Origin: Allokutzneria sp. A3M-2-11 16
GTDB taxonomy: Bacteria > Actinomycetota > Actinomycetes > Mycobacteriales > Pseudonocardiaceae
Assembly: GCF_024213555.1 (NCBI RefSeq)
Contig: NZ_JANAVO010000005.1
Coordinates: 62,001 to 126,000 of the forward strand
Direction: 5' to 3'
DNA length: 64,000 bases
Shown here piece by piece: positions 33,314 through 45,407 of the stretch. Both the position numbers and the translations under genes were made by a program. Numbering within the stretch: position 1 is the first letter of the stretch; the number at the start of each line of letters is the position of its first letter. The notes under the pieces were generated by a model. That model saw only the letters and a list, made by a program, of their open reading frames with translations. It had not been told where the DNA came from and did no database searches.

Positions 33314-34575
33314 CCGTAGAGGCGCTTCAGTTCGTCCTGGGCCTTGGCAACCGCGCCGCGCAGTTCGGTGCTCGCGTCGGCCCCCTCGCGCACCACCCGG
33401 GACAGCGCGTCCTGGAAGGCGGTGCGCATGGCCTGCGTCCAGTCCGGCGGGTTGGACGAGCGGGCGTGCTCCTTGACGAAGCGCACCGCGTCCGCGGCCT
33501 GGCCGGACTTGAGCTTGTCGGCCTTGGCGGACAAGGAGTTCCGCGGCGGGATGTGGAAGCCGTAGGAGAGGTTGAAGTCCTCCTGGTGCTCCGTGCGGTC
33601 GACCCACAGCCACTTCACGAACGCCTTGGCCTCGTCGATCCGCTTGCTCTTGGCGTTGACCATCGCGCCGAACGCGCCGACCGGCACGGACGGCGTGCCC
33701 GAGCCGGAGTGCTTCGGCCACGGCAGCACGCCGAAGTCGTCGCCCAGCGCCTTCTGCACGGCGGGCACCGCCCACAGGCCGCACCACTGCATGGCGACCT
33801 GGCCCTGGATGAACGCGTCCGGCTCCGACCAGTCCTTCACCGCGCCGAGCAGGAGCGAGTTGCTGGTGTTGAGCTCGCGGAGCTTGGCGATGGCGGTCGC
33901 CGCAGCCGGGTCGTCGAAGCCGACCTTGTGCTGCGGGGTGACGTAGTCGAGGCCGACCGACCACAGCGCGGGCCCGCCGAGCGTGGACACACCGCCGTCG
34001 TTGCCGACGAAGAGCCCCTTCACGCCGCCGGTGCTGAGCCTGCGCGAGGCGTCGATGAGTTCGTCCACAGTGGTCGGCGGCTTGACCCCGGCCTTGTCCA
34101 GCATGCTCTTGCGGTAGAACAGCATCTGCATGTCGATGGCCTGCGGGACGCCGTAGACCTTGCCGTCGACGGTGTGCCCGGCCAGCACGGTCGCGGCGAA
34201 GTCGTCCTTCGCGGAGGCGATCACGTCGTCCAGCGGGACGATCTGGTTCGCGCGCACCATGCTGATCTGCAACGTCGACTCGAAGACGTCCGGGCCGCCG
34301 CCGGAGAGCAGCGCCGTCGACAGCTTCGAGGAGTAGTCGCCGGGGTTCCACTGCACGGAGACCGGGGTGGCGGTGTAGGCCTTGGCGTAGCGCTCGACGG
34401 CCTGCTGGACGCCGTTCTCCCCGTACGCGTGGTACCACTGCTGGAGGCCCTGGCCACCGTTGCCGCCGCGGCCGGTGTTCGACCCGCACGCGCTGAGCCC
34501 GCCGAAGGCACCCGCGAGCGCGACCGCACCCGCCGCGTTCAGGAAACCGCGTCTGGACAGCGGTGTTGAGGACAT
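33310..34575 (-). CDS. sugar ABC transporter substrate-binding lipoprotein
   Basis: A 421-residue solute-binding protein of family 1. The N-terminus carries a twin-arginine-like SRRGFLNAAG and a lipobox LSAC, so it is probably a Tat-exported lipoprotein. Core features are GGPDVFESTLQ, VYGVPQAIDMQMLFYRK and AMQWCGLWAVPA. GGAGG five bases before ATG 34575 sets the start. No ATP-binding subunit is encoded nearby; actinobacteria often share one (MsiK). Confidence 0.92.
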   Translation of the reverse strand: MSSTPLSRRGFLNAAGAVALAGAFGGLSACGSNTGRGGNGGQGLQQWYHAYGENGVQQAVERYAKAYTATPVSVQWNPGDYSSKLSTALLSGGGPDVFESTLQISMVRANQIVPLDDVIASAKDDFAATVLAGHTVDGKVYGVPQAIDMQMLFYRKSMLDKAGVKPPTTVDELIDASRRLSTGGVKGLFVGNDGGVSTLGGPALWSVGLDYVTPQHKVGFDDPAAATAIAKLRELNTSNSLLLGAVKDWSEPDAFIQGQVAMQWCGLWAVPAVQKALGDDFGVLPWPKHSGSGTPSVPVGAFGAMVNAKSKRIDEAKAFVKWLWVDRTEHQEDFNLSYGFHIPPRNSLSAKADKLKSGQAADAVRFVKEHARSSNPPDWTQAMRTAFQDALSRVVREGADASTELRGAVAKAQDELKRLYG

Positions 34576-34682
34576 CGGTACCTCCATCGACACGAACATC
34601 AACTCGGCTTGGCCGGTGACTTTCCCACACCGCACCCCATCACGCGGAGACGGCCCGCGTCGATCATTCCCGGGAGCTGGGA

Positions 34683-35381
34683 TCAGCCCGTTGTGATCAC
34701 CACGGCGGTGGCGTTGTCGTTGCCGCCCGCGGCGTCGGCGTCGGCCAGCAGCTGGGCGACCTTGGCCGACGCGGGCAGCGACCAGCCGAGGACCTCGCGG
34801 AGCCGCTGGAAGGAGACCTGCTCGGCGACCCCGTCGCTGCACAGCAGGTAGACGTCGCCTGGCCGCACGGTCACGCTGAGCACATCCGGCTCCGGCAGCT
34901 CGGGATGCCCGACGTAACGGGTGAGGTGGTAGCGCGCCGCGGCGGCCTCGCGGGAGTCGAACGGGTACCAGCCGTGGGTGGCGCCGAGCCACGCCATCGT
35001 GTGGTCGACGGTCAGCAGTTCCAGCAGCCCCTGGCGCAGCCGGTACACGCGCGAGTCCCCGATTTGCGTGATCCAGAATCCCGTTCGCGACTCGACCAGC
35101 GCGGTCAGCGTGCACCCGGCGAGCCCGACGACGTGCCTGCCGATCTCTCCGACCCGTTCCTGGGCGGTGGCCACCGCGGCGCGCAACGTCTCGGCTGTGA
35201 CGTCTCCGGTGAGCGCGTTGACGAACGTGTCCACGGCGGTGCGCCCGGCTCGCGCACTGCCCTCGCCGTCGCCCATCCCGTCCGCGACCACCGCTCGCAG
35301 TGGCGTCTCCGCCAGGTGCACGACGTCGAAGTTCGCCTTGTACCGCCTGCCGGTTTCGCTCCCGGCCGCCGCAGTGATCAC
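34683..35381 (-). CDS. PP2C-family serine/threonine phosphatase
   Basis: A 232-residue single-domain phosphatase. Metal-binding motifs are VVADGMGDG, ITQIGDSRVYR, LLCSDGVAEQV and GNDNATAVVI. It would reverse protein phosphorylation or act as an anti-sigma-type switch. GTG 35381 overlaps the stop of the MerR gene by four bases, which links it to that regulator rather than to the sugar importer downstream. Confidence 0.87.
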   Translation of the reverse strand: MITAAAGSETGRRYKANFDVVHLAETPLRAVVADGMGDGEGSARAGRTAVDTFVNALTGDVTAETLRAAVATAQERVGEIGRHVVGLAGCTLTALVESRTGFWITQIGDSRVYRLRQGLLELLTVDHTMAWLGATHGWYPFDSREAAAARYHLTRYVGHPELPEPDVLSVTVRPGDVYLLCSDGVAEQVSFQRLREVLGWSLPASAKVAQLLADADAAGGNDNATAVVITTG

Positions 35382-35728
35382 TGAGTCAGCTCCACTCGTT
35401 CCGCGAGCCGGTCACGCACCGCGGTGAGGCGGTTGATCTCGGCGTTCAGCGTCTCCAGGCGCCGCGCCGCGACACCATCGGCCGGGTTCTTCGGGCACGG
35501 CGTGGCGCCGATGTCGTCCAGGCGATCAGCGCAGCCGCTCAGGTCGTCGACGGTGAGGCCGAGCGCCAGCAGCTCGCGGATCACCCGGACTCGGGCCACG
35601 TCACGAGGACTGTAGACGCGTTGCCCGGTGCCGGTTCGGATCGGCGGCGGCAGGAGCCCCCGTTGCTCGTAGAAGCGAAGAGCCCTGGGCGTAGTGCCCG
35701 CCGCTACCGCCGCGTCACCGATCCGCAT
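35378..35728 (-). CDS. MerR-family regulator
   Basis: A 116-residue MerR protein: RIGDAAVAAGTTPRALRFYE, then QRGLLPPPIRTGTGQRVYS, and a helical dimerisation tail. A CPKNPAD segment near residue 80 could be an effector or metal site. ATG 35728 follows GGGGAG by five bases; GTG 35734 is possible. It follows the MDR reductase gene by 15 bases in the same direction. Confidence 0.88.
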   Translation of the reverse strand: MRIGDAAVAAGTTPRALRFYEQRGLLPPPIRTGTGQRVYSPRDVARVRVIRELLALGLTVDDLSGCADRLDDIGATPCPKNPADGVAARRLETLNAEINRLTAVRDRLAERVELTQ

Positions 35729-35743
35729 CCGCACTCCCCGGGT

Positions 35744-36718
35744 CTAGAACTCCACGATCACCGCGCCGACGTGCTGTCCGCTCAGCAGTTCGTGCAGCGC
35801 GCGAGGAGCATTTTCTATGCCCGCGATCCTCGTGTGCGGGAAGGTGACCTCACCAGATCGCAGCCACGCGCCGAAGCGCTCCGCCCATTCGCCCTGTGCG
35901 CCCGCGTAGTCGAGGGGGCTCAGCCCGCGCATGGTGATCCGCTTCGCGATCAGCTGCAGCAGGTCGACCTCGGTGAACGCGGTGGTGCCGGGGTGATCCG
36001 GCGACAACTGGCTGGACAGAGCGCCGACGAGCACGAACCGCGCGCCGTCGTTGGCAGCGGTGATCGCCGCGGTGAGCTGGTCGCCGCCGACGTTGTCCAC
36101 GAACACGTCGATGCCCTCGTCGAGCTGCATGTCGCCGCGCAGCACGACCGCGTCGTAGCCGAACTCGCTTCGCATGCGGTCCGCCTTCCACGCGGAGCCC
36201 GTGCTGCCGATGACGCGCCCGGCCCCCAGGCGCTTCGCGTACTGCGCGGCGAGCGAACCGACCGCGCCGGCCCCACCGGACACGAACACGGTGTCACCGG
36301 GCTTGATCTCAACGGCCCTGGTCAGGGCGGCGAAGGCGGTCAGCCCCTGGGAGAGGTGCGCGACCGGATCGGGGAGCGTGTCGTCCAGGACCACGCACTG
36401 CTCGACCGGGACAACCGCGAACTCCCGCCAGCCGAGCCAGTGCGAGATCAGGGCTCCGCGGGGCAACGGGCCCTCGACCACCTCGCCGATCGCGCCACCG
36501 AACAGCGTGTCGCCCGGGTGGAGGGGCGGGAACGGCGTGCCCTCGACACCGCCGCCGAAGAGCGTGCGCAGAGCGGGGAAGACTTGGAAGAACCGGTTCC
36601 GGACAAGGACTTCACCGGGACCGGGCACGGGCAGCGGGCCCTCGACGACGCTGAGGTGCTCGGGTGTCGGCAGGCCCTCCGGCACGGCGGCCAGACGGAC
36701 TTCGCGTGAGGTGGTCAT
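35744..36718 (-). CDS. NADP-dependent alkenal/quinone reductase (zinc-free MDR)
   Basis: A 324-residue medium-chain reductase of the prostaglandin-reductase/CurA type. It has an N-terminal GroES-like fold (GPGEVLVRNRFFQV) and the cofactor motif VSGGAGAVGSLAAQYAKRLG. No structural or catalytic zinc Cys set is present. VFVDNVGGDQL follows. The likely role is reduction of reactive carbonyls. ATG 36718 is leaderless (TAGCGT five bases upstream). The downstream MerR may sense the same stress. Confidence 0.88.
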   Translation of the reverse strand: MTTSREVRLAAVPEGLPTPEHLSVVEGPLPVPGPGEVLVRNRFFQVFPALRTLFGGGVEGTPFPPLHPGDTLFGGAIGEVVEGPLPRGALISHWLGWREFAVVPVEQCVVLDDTLPDPVAHLSQGLTAFAALTRAVEIKPGDTVFVSGGAGAVGSLAAQYAKRLGAGRVIGSTGSAWKADRMRSEFGYDAVVLRGDMQLDEGIDVFVDNVGGDQLTAAITAANDGARFVLVGALSSQLSPDHPGTTAFTEVDLLQLIAKRITMRGLSPLDYAGAQGEWAERFGAWLRSGEVTFPHTRIAGIENAPRALHELLSGQHVGAVIVEF

Positions 36719-36732
36719 GCCGGACGCTAGTT

Positions 36733-36750
36733 CCTGACCCATGCGTCAGG
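36733..36750. promoter_or_regulatory. palindrome between MDR and TPR genes
   Basis: CCTGAC (36733-36738) pairs with GTCAGG (36745-36750) upstream of the MDR -10 box, a candidate operator for the MerR at 35378. Confidence 0.4.
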
Positions 36751-36777
36751 GGCAAGCCCGATGTCATGATCGTGGCC

Positions 36778-37281
36778 ATGTCGGAGACGATCGAAGCCGG
36801 GATCGAGCGCATCACCGCGGCCCGCGCCGCCGGACGCCACGAGGACGCGCTCGCACTGGCGGTGGAGCTGGCCGAGCGGTACCCCGATGACGCGCGCGTC
36901 GCCTACCAGGCCGGATGGGCGCATGACAAGCTCGGCAAGGAGAACGACGCCGTGCCGTACTACTCGCGTGCGCTGAGCCTGCCCGGCCTCACCCCGGTCG
37001 AGCGGCACGGCGTCTTCCTCGGGTTGGGCAGCACCTACCGGACGCTCGGCCGGTACGAGGAGTCGCTGGAGACGCTGCGCCGCGGTGTCGCGGAGTTCCC
37101 GGACTTCGCGCCGCTGAAGGCGTTCCTGGCGATGACGCTCTACAACTGCGGCGAGAACAAGGAAGCCGTGTCGATGTTGCTGAACCTCGTGCTGGACACG
37201 ACGGACGACGCGTCGGTGAAGTCGTACTCCGAGGCCATCGCGTTGTACGCGCGGGACTTGGATCAGGTCTGGGACAGCTGA
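36778..37281 (+). CDS. TPR-repeat protein
   Basis: A 167-residue protein of about four tetratricopeptide units (GRHEDALALAVELAERYPDD, AYQAGWAHDKLGKENDAVPY, LGSTYRTLGRYEESLETLRR). It is a protein-interaction scaffold with unknown partner. ATG 36778 is leaderless with CATGAT seven bases upstream. Its 3' end overlaps the convergent YciI-like gene by 19 bases. Confidence 0.85.
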   Translation: MSETIEAGIERITAARAAGRHEDALALAVELAERYPDDARVAYQAGWAHDKLGKENDAVPYYSRALSLPGLTPVERHGVFLGLGSTYRTLGRYEESLETLRRGVAEFPDFAPLKAFLAMTLYNCGENKEAVSMLLNLVLDTTDDASVKSYSEAIALYARDLDQVWDS

Positions 37282-37640
37282 CTGGGATCGAAGACCGGGC
37301 GGATCTCGACCGAACCACCGATCAGCACGTCGGGCACGCGGGCGGCGATGCCCGCGGCCTCGTCGAAGTCCGCGCACTCGACCACGTAGAAGCCCGCGAG
37401 GTGCTCCTTCGCCTCCGCGAAGGGGCCGTCCGTGACCATCGGCTTGCCCTCGCGCAGCGATACGTGCTTGCCCAGCCCGGGGTCCCCGAGGCCCTCCGAG
37501 GCGACGAGGTGCCCGGACGCGGCCAGCTCCTCGGTCAGCGCCATGTGGCCGTTGCCGAAGTCGGCGCGCTGCTGGTCGGACAACAGCTCCCAGCGGGCGA
37601 GCGAGGCGGCGTTGCTCTGGATCAAGATCATGTACTTCAC
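37263..37640 (-). CDS. YciI-like (DGPF-type) protein
   Basis: A 125-residue dimeric alpha/beta-barrel protein. The N-terminus is VKYMILIQSN, and the family hallmark VTDGPFAEAKEHLAGFYVVE is near residue 65. Actinobacterial members are often paired with ECF sigma factors, but none is present here. GTG 37640 has AGAAG upstream. It is divergent from the SnoaL-like gene. Confidence 0.87.
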   Translation of the reverse strand: MKYMILIQSNAASLARWELLSDQQRADFGNGHMALTEELAASGHLVASEGLGDPGLGKHVSLREGKPMVTDGPFAEAKEHLAGFYVVECADFDEAAGIAARVPDVLIGGSVEIRPVFDPSQLSQT

Positions 37641-37731
37641 GGGAATCTTCTCTCGTCGAGCATGTCGAGCGGGCGGGTCCGGCTTCGACGTCCCGGTCGC
37701 AAGGACCGACGACGAAACCCAGGAGGACCCT

Positions 37732-38157
37732 ATGACCACGATCGAGCAGATCGTTGCCGAACGCGTCGCGGCGATGCGGGAGAAGGACGCGGAGCGCGTC
37801 GTCGCGGCCTACGCGCCGGGGGTGGTGAGGTTCGACCTCGCGCCGCCGCTGAGCACCACGGGAGCCGAGGTGACCGACCCCGATGGCATCCGCTCGTGGT
37901 TCGGCGGCTTCGTGGGCCCGCTCGGCTACGACGTCACCGAGCTCGTCGTGACCGCGGGCGCCGACGTGGCGTTCTGCCACAGCCTCAACCGTCTCGCCGC
38001 GACGCCGCACGGGGAGCCGGAGGGCTTCGAGATGTGGTATCGCGCCACGGTGGGCCTGCGCGTGGTCGACGGCGCGTGGAAGATCACCCACGAGCACACC
38101 TCGACGCCGTTCTACATGGACGGATCGTTCCTCGCGGCCACGGACCTCAAGCCCTAA
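37732..38157 (+). CDS. SnoaL/NTF2-like protein (YybH type)
   Basis: A 141-residue cone-shaped alpha+beta fold: QIVAERVAAMREKDAERVVA, YAPGVVRFDLAPPL, DGIRSWFGGF, and WKITHEHTSTPFYMDGS at the end. Related proteins are isomerases, hydrolases or binding proteins; the ligand is unknown. AGGAGG at 37721-37726 sets ATG 37732. Confidence 0.85.
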   Translation: MTTIEQIVAERVAAMREKDAERVVAAYAPGVVRFDLAPPLSTTGAEVTDPDGIRSWFGGFVGPLGYDVTELVVTAGADVAFCHSLNRLAATPHGEPEGFEMWYRATVGLRVVDGAWKITHEHTSTPFYMDGSFLAATDLKP

Positions 38158-38849
38158 CGCAGGTCCTCCGCGGTGCCGGGCACGGCGGGGCCGCAGTCGG
38201 CGGGCAGGGCGGCGACGGTCACCGCCACCGCGCCCGCGGCGTCGTCCTCGCCGAGCACGGTGTCGTCCGGCCCGACCACGCGGTAGCGGCCCGCGCCGAG
38301 CGGCAGCACCACGGGCGGCACGCTCAGGTAGGGGTAGCCGGTGCAACGGCTGAACAGCAGCGCGCGGCGGCTGGTGAACGGGAACAGCTCGCGCAGCCGC
38401 GGCTCGGTCAGGGCGGCCTCGATCAGCGGACGGAGGTGCGGGTCGCCGTCTTCCAGCAGCATCCGCCACTTCACCTCGACGGCGTCTCCGCGCTCGTGCG
38501 CCTCGGCCAGCTCGGTGTAGGACAGCAGCGGCCAGCCCGCGCGCAGATCGGCCAGGCGCGCCCCGGCCTCCCAGGCGCGGCAGATCCCGACGACCTCGGT
38601 GATGTCCGCGGTGTCGCCCCTGGCGAGGTTCACGCCGCGGCTCCACAGGCTGAGCTGGAAGGACCGTTCCCGGCAGGCGAGGTCGACCTCGACGACACCG
38701 CGCGCGCTGAGCACGCGGGCGGAGTGCGGGTGCTGGCCGGGTTCGAACACGAGCGCGGTGCCGTCCTCGGTGGAGGAGTGCAGCAGGGCGGTGCTCAGGT
38801 CGCCCGCTTCGACGAGCTCGGGGTAGTGGGGACGCATGTCGTCGCGCAT
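38154..38849 (-). CDS. DUF6193-type protein
   Basis: A 231-residue protein matching the actinobacterial DUF6193 pattern as I recall it: YPELVEAGDLSTALL at the start, LWSRGVNLARGDTADITEVV, YTELAEAHERGDAVEVKWR, LRELFPFTSRRALLFSRCTG, and a beta C-terminus. The family is named for natural-product loci, but its role is unknown and no synthase adjoins it. ATG 38849 has TAGGAC about 14 bases upstream. Confidence 0.65.
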   Translation of the reverse strand: MRDDMRPHYPELVEAGDLSTALLHSSTEDGTALVFEPGQHPHSARVLSARGVVEVDLACRERSFQLSLWSRGVNLARGDTADITEVVGICRAWEAGARLADLRAGWPLLSYTELAEAHERGDAVEVKWRMLLEDGDPHLRPLIEAALTEPRLRELFPFTSRRALLFSRCTGYPYLSVPPVVLPLGAGRYRVVGPDDTVLGEDDAAGAVAVTVAALPADCGPAVPGTAEDLR

Positions 38850-38871
38850 GGGGTGGGGGTGGTCCTAGTCG

Positions 38872-38897
38872 TGTGCGGGCCGGTGCTGACCCGCACA
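38872..38897. promoter_or_regulatory. inverted repeat upstream of DUF6193 gene
   Basis: TGTGCGGG (38872-38879) pairs with CCCGCACA (38890-38897) just upstream of the putative -10 box. The remaining gap to 39098 shows no gene. Confidence 0.4.
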
Positions 38898-39098
38898 GCA
38901 TTCCTCAAGGACGCAGGACACCGAGGAGGGGGGACGGTGCGGCGGTCGCCTCACGGCGGATGGCACGAACGCGGCTCCAGCCGAACGGTATTCCGCGACG
39001 GCCCGAGGTAGGCCCGGGGGACACGGTCCGCACCGCCCCAGCTGATCAACTCATGATCTCGCCCCGGTGTTCCCGACATGCGATGTGACCTGGGTCAC

Positions 39099-39482
39099 TC
39101 ATGCGCCGGAGCCGTAGGGGCGGGTCAGGATCTCCAGGAGGTGGCCGTCCGGGTCGTCGAAGTAGACGCCCCGGCCGCCGTCGTTGGTGTTGATCTCACC
39201 GGCGCCCCGGTGGCCCGGACCGGCCCAGTACTCCAGCCCGCGCTCCCGGATGCGCCCGAAGATCACGTCGAACTCGTCCTCCTCCACCAGGAACGCGTAG
39301 TGCTGCCTGGTGAACTCGTCCGAGTTGTGCATGACGTCGAGCGAGACGTCGTTGTCGGTCTGCACCGCCAGGAACGGGCCGAACTCCGTGGCCTCGGGCA
39401 GCCCGAGGACGGAGGTCAGGAAGCGCGCGGTGGCCGCCCGGTCGGTGGCATTGACGATGGTGTGGTTCAGCTGCACGGTCAT
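39099..39482 (-). CDS. VOC-family (glyoxalase/dioxygenase superfamily) protein
   Basis: A 127-residue protein with paired beta-alpha-beta-beta-beta modules: QLNHTIVNATDRAATARFLT at the start and GRGVYFDDPDGHLLEILTRP at the end. His in LNHTIV and Glu in LEIL are typical metal ligands. The reaction is unknown. ATG 39482 is leaderless with TACGGT six bases upstream. Confidence 0.87.
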   Translation of the reverse strand: MTVQLNHTIVNATDRAATARFLTSVLGLPEATEFGPFLAVQTDNDVSLDVMHNSDEFTRQHYAFLVEEDEFDVIFGRIRERGLEYWAGPGHRGAGEINTNDGGRGVYFDDPDGHLLEILTRPYGSGA

Positions 39483-39515
39483 GGTCCGACCGTAGGACCT
39501 CGACATTGCTCGAGG

Positions 39516-43285
<3,770 letters not shown>

Positions 43286-43298
43286 CCCAGCCGCTTTT

Positions 43299-43361
43299 CC
43301 CGTTTCGTACTCATAGCAGTATTTGGGAGCGCTCTTTTTCCCGTTATGAGTACGAAACGGG
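43299..43361 (-). repeat. 63-bp inverted repeat, copy 4 (reversed)
   Basis: The arms match the other copies. GAGCGCTC is at 43327-43334 with 28 bases left and 27 right, so this copy is inverted relative to copies 1, 2, 3 and 5. Its flanks carry no TAAACT-like box or mini-ORF. Confidence 0.94.
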
Positions 43362-43494
43362 GTGATCGAGGGTCCCTGCGCGGGGGTTTTCGGATCCCCC
43401 GCGAGACCAGAGTGAGGGGAGGGTGGGCTGAGGGCAAGCTTGGTGGGTGGGGTGGGTGGAATTCGCTTCACGGTGGGAGAGAGCAGGCGGCTGG

Positions 43495-44382
43495 GTGTCT
43501 GATGTGGACGGTGTGGAGAACGGTGTCGCGGAGCCGGAGCGGTTGGGGCGGACGCGGTTGCCGGACGACAGGATGCTGGGCTGGGCGGAGTGGGGCCCCG
43601 AGGACGGCCGACCCGTGTTGTGCTGCCCCGGCGCCGCGACCAGCCGGTGGCTCGGCTTCGGCACCGACGTGGTGCACCCGCTGAACGTGCGGTTGATCTC
43701 GGTCGATCGGCCGGGGCTCGGTGACTCCGACCCGCGGCCCGATCGCGAGCTGACGGACTGGGCCGACGACATCGCGCAGCTCCTCAAGGCGCGCGAGATC
43801 GCCGAGCCCGCCGTCGTGGGGTTCTCCCAGGGAGCACCGTTCGCGTTGGCGTGCGCCGCGGCCGGGATCACCGGGCCGGTCGCCCTGGTGTCCGCGGGCG
43901 ACGAGTTGGCCAACCCGGTGTTCGCCGATCGCCTGGTCCCGGACGTGCGGCGGATGGTCGACCTCGCCGTGAACGACCCGGCCGCCGCGGCGGAGCTGTT
44001 CTCCGGGATGAGCGCGCACGCCATGTGGGACATGGTGATCACGATGAGCGGCGAGGACGACCGCTCCGTCTACACCGGACCGAACTTCGCCCGCGTCTAC
44101 CGCAGGGCGATGGCGGAGTGCTTCGCGCGGGGACCGGCTGGCTACGCCCGCGACACGGTGCTGGCCATGCGCCCGTGGTCCTTCGACCTCGCCGCGGTCA
44201 CCGTTGCGGTCGACCTCTGGTTCGGCGCGAAGGACACGAGCCCCGTGCACTCCCCGGACTTCGGCGAGTCACTGGCGAAACGCCTGCCCACCGCCCGCCG
44301 GACCATTGTGGACAGTGCGGGCGGAGCGATCCTGTGGACGCACGCGGAGCAGATCCTGCGGGCTACCGCAGGAACTCGATGA
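43495..44382 (+). CDS. alpha/beta hydrolase
   Basis: A 295-residue hydrolase. Oxyanion region VLCCPGAATSRW, nucleophile elbow VVGFSQGAPFAL, acid in FGAKDTSPV and the last motif AILWTHAEQIL. The substrate is unknown. The start is uncertain: GTG 43495 is used here; an in-frame ATG at 43447 would add 16 residues. The 3' end overlaps the convergent hydrolase gene by 20 bases. Confidence 0.8.
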   Translation: MSDVDGVENGVAEPERLGRTRLPDDRMLGWAEWGPEDGRPVLCCPGAATSRWLGFGTDVVHPLNVRLISVDRPGLGDSDPRPDRELTDWADDIAQLLKAREIAEPAVVGFSQGAPFALACAAAGITGPVALVSAGDELANPVFADRLVPDVRRMVDLAVNDPAAAAELFSGMSAHAMWDMVITMSGEDDRSVYTGPNFARVYRRAMAECFARGPAGYARDTVLAMRPWSFDLAAVTVAVDLWFGAKDTSPVHSPDFGESLAKRLPTARRTIVDSAGGAILWTHAEQILRATAGTR

Positions 44383-45181
44383 GCGCGGCGGAGAGCACGT
44401 GCGGGTCCACGTAGTGGGTCTGCCCGGCCAGCACGCGATGTTCCCCGTTGAGCACGCCGTCAGCGATCTTCTGTGCTGCTGAGCCGAAGAACGCGGGGCT
44501 GTCGCCGCCGCTCATCGCGAGCGTGGGGACGGTGACGGCGGCAAGGCTCTCCAGGGGAACGGTGCCGCCCCTGGAGTAGTAGCGCAGCACCGCCGCGTCG
44601 TAGGCCAGCGACGGCGCCACGGCCTCCATCGCGGGCCAGGTCTGCATGTTCTTGATCTGCTCGATGGTCTCGTCGGGCATTCCGGTGATGCTCATGAACA
44701 GCGCCACGGCATCGCCGCGCCTGCCCTCGAACAGCAGCTGGGTGAGGCGGGTGGCGTACTCGGCGGCGCCCTTGCGCTGCGCGGGGGTGTCCTCGGCGAA
44801 CGGCGCCTCGTAGATCGCTAGCCGGGTCACCGGGAGCCCTGACGCGGTCGCCTCCAGGGCCAGTGCTCCACCGGAGGACATGCCGTAGAGCATCGCCGCC
44901 CCGCCCGCCTCGGCGATGAGCGCGGCGACGTCCTCGACCTCGCCCGCCGCAGCCTGCTCCTCGTTCTGCGCGGGCGCGCCCGGGGCCATCGGGTCGCCGC
45001 TGTCGCCGCGGCCCCTGCGGTCGAAGCAGTAGACGGTGAAGTGCTCGGCCAGCAGTTTCGGCAGTTCGGGATCGGAGTTGCGGGTCATCGTCGCACCGCC
45101 GACGTAGATCAGCGGCGGGCCGTCACCGAGGCGGTCGTAGGCGATGGGCGTGCCGTCGGCCGATCGCACCGTCTGGGGCAT
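44363..45181 (-). CDS. alpha/beta hydrolase
   Basis: A 272-residue hydrolase with RSADGTPIAYDRLGDGPPL at the start, VYCFDRRGRGDSGD, the nucleophile elbow YGMSSGGALAL, and the His motif AGQTHYVDPHVL. This is the common small-molecule esterase/lactonase layout; the substrate is unknown. ATG 45181 has GGAGCG 9 to 14 bases upstream. Repeat copy 5 lies about 100 bases upstream of the start. Confidence 0.85.
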   Translation of the reverse strand: MPQTVRSADGTPIAYDRLGDGPPLIYVGGATMTRNSDPELPKLLAEHFTVYCFDRRGRGDSGDPMAPGAPAQNEEQAAAGEVEDVAALIAEAGGAAMLYGMSSGGALALEATASGLPVTRLAIYEAPFAEDTPAQRKGAAEYATRLTQLLFEGRRGDAVALFMSITGMPDETIEQIKNMQTWPAMEAVAPSLAYDAAVLRYYSRGGTVPLESLAAVTVPTLAMSGGDSPAFFGSAAQKIADGVLNGEHRVLAGQTHYVDPHVLSAALIEFLR

Positions 45182-45283
45182 GGGTTCGCGCTCCGTTCGT
45201 CGAGGGAGCCCGATCGTAAGCGCGACCACCGACACCGAGCACCGATCATCGCCCGAGAGGGCAACCCGCCCCAGCGCCGTTTT

Positions 45284-45346
45284 CCCGTTTCGTACTCATG
45301 GCAGGAAAAAGAGCGCTCTCAAATCCCGTTATGAGTACGAAACGGG
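45284..45346 (+). repeat. 63-bp inverted repeat, copy 5
   Basis: Arms CCCGTTTCGTACTCAT and ATGAGTACGAAACGGG flank GAGCGCTC at 45311-45318 (27 and 28 bases). It lies between two minus-strand genes. Confidence 0.95.
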
Positions 45347-45352
45347 AGTTCT

Positions 45353-45397
45353 CTAGCTAGCCCAGCGGATGAATTGGGGGCAGTGGGCTAGGAGCAT
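45353..45397 (-). CDS. mini-ORF, 14 aa (MLLAHCPQFIRWAS)
   Basis: TAGAAT (45410-45405) overlaps the stop of the WYL regulator gene and lies seven bases before ATG 45397. Repeat copy 5 begins six bases after the stop. The layout is that of copies 1-3; the peptide itself is different. Translation is unproven. Confidence 0.3.
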   Translation of the reverse strand: MLLAHCPQFIRWAS

Positions 45398-45407
45398 GCG
45401 GGAGATT

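Noticed and set aside
37263-37640. ECF sigma-factor operon suggested by the YciI-like gene
   Set aside because: No sigma-factor gene is present on either side.
38154-38849. Natural-product cluster implied by the DUF6193 label
   Set aside because: No synthase or tailoring genes lie nearby; the family name alone is not evidence.
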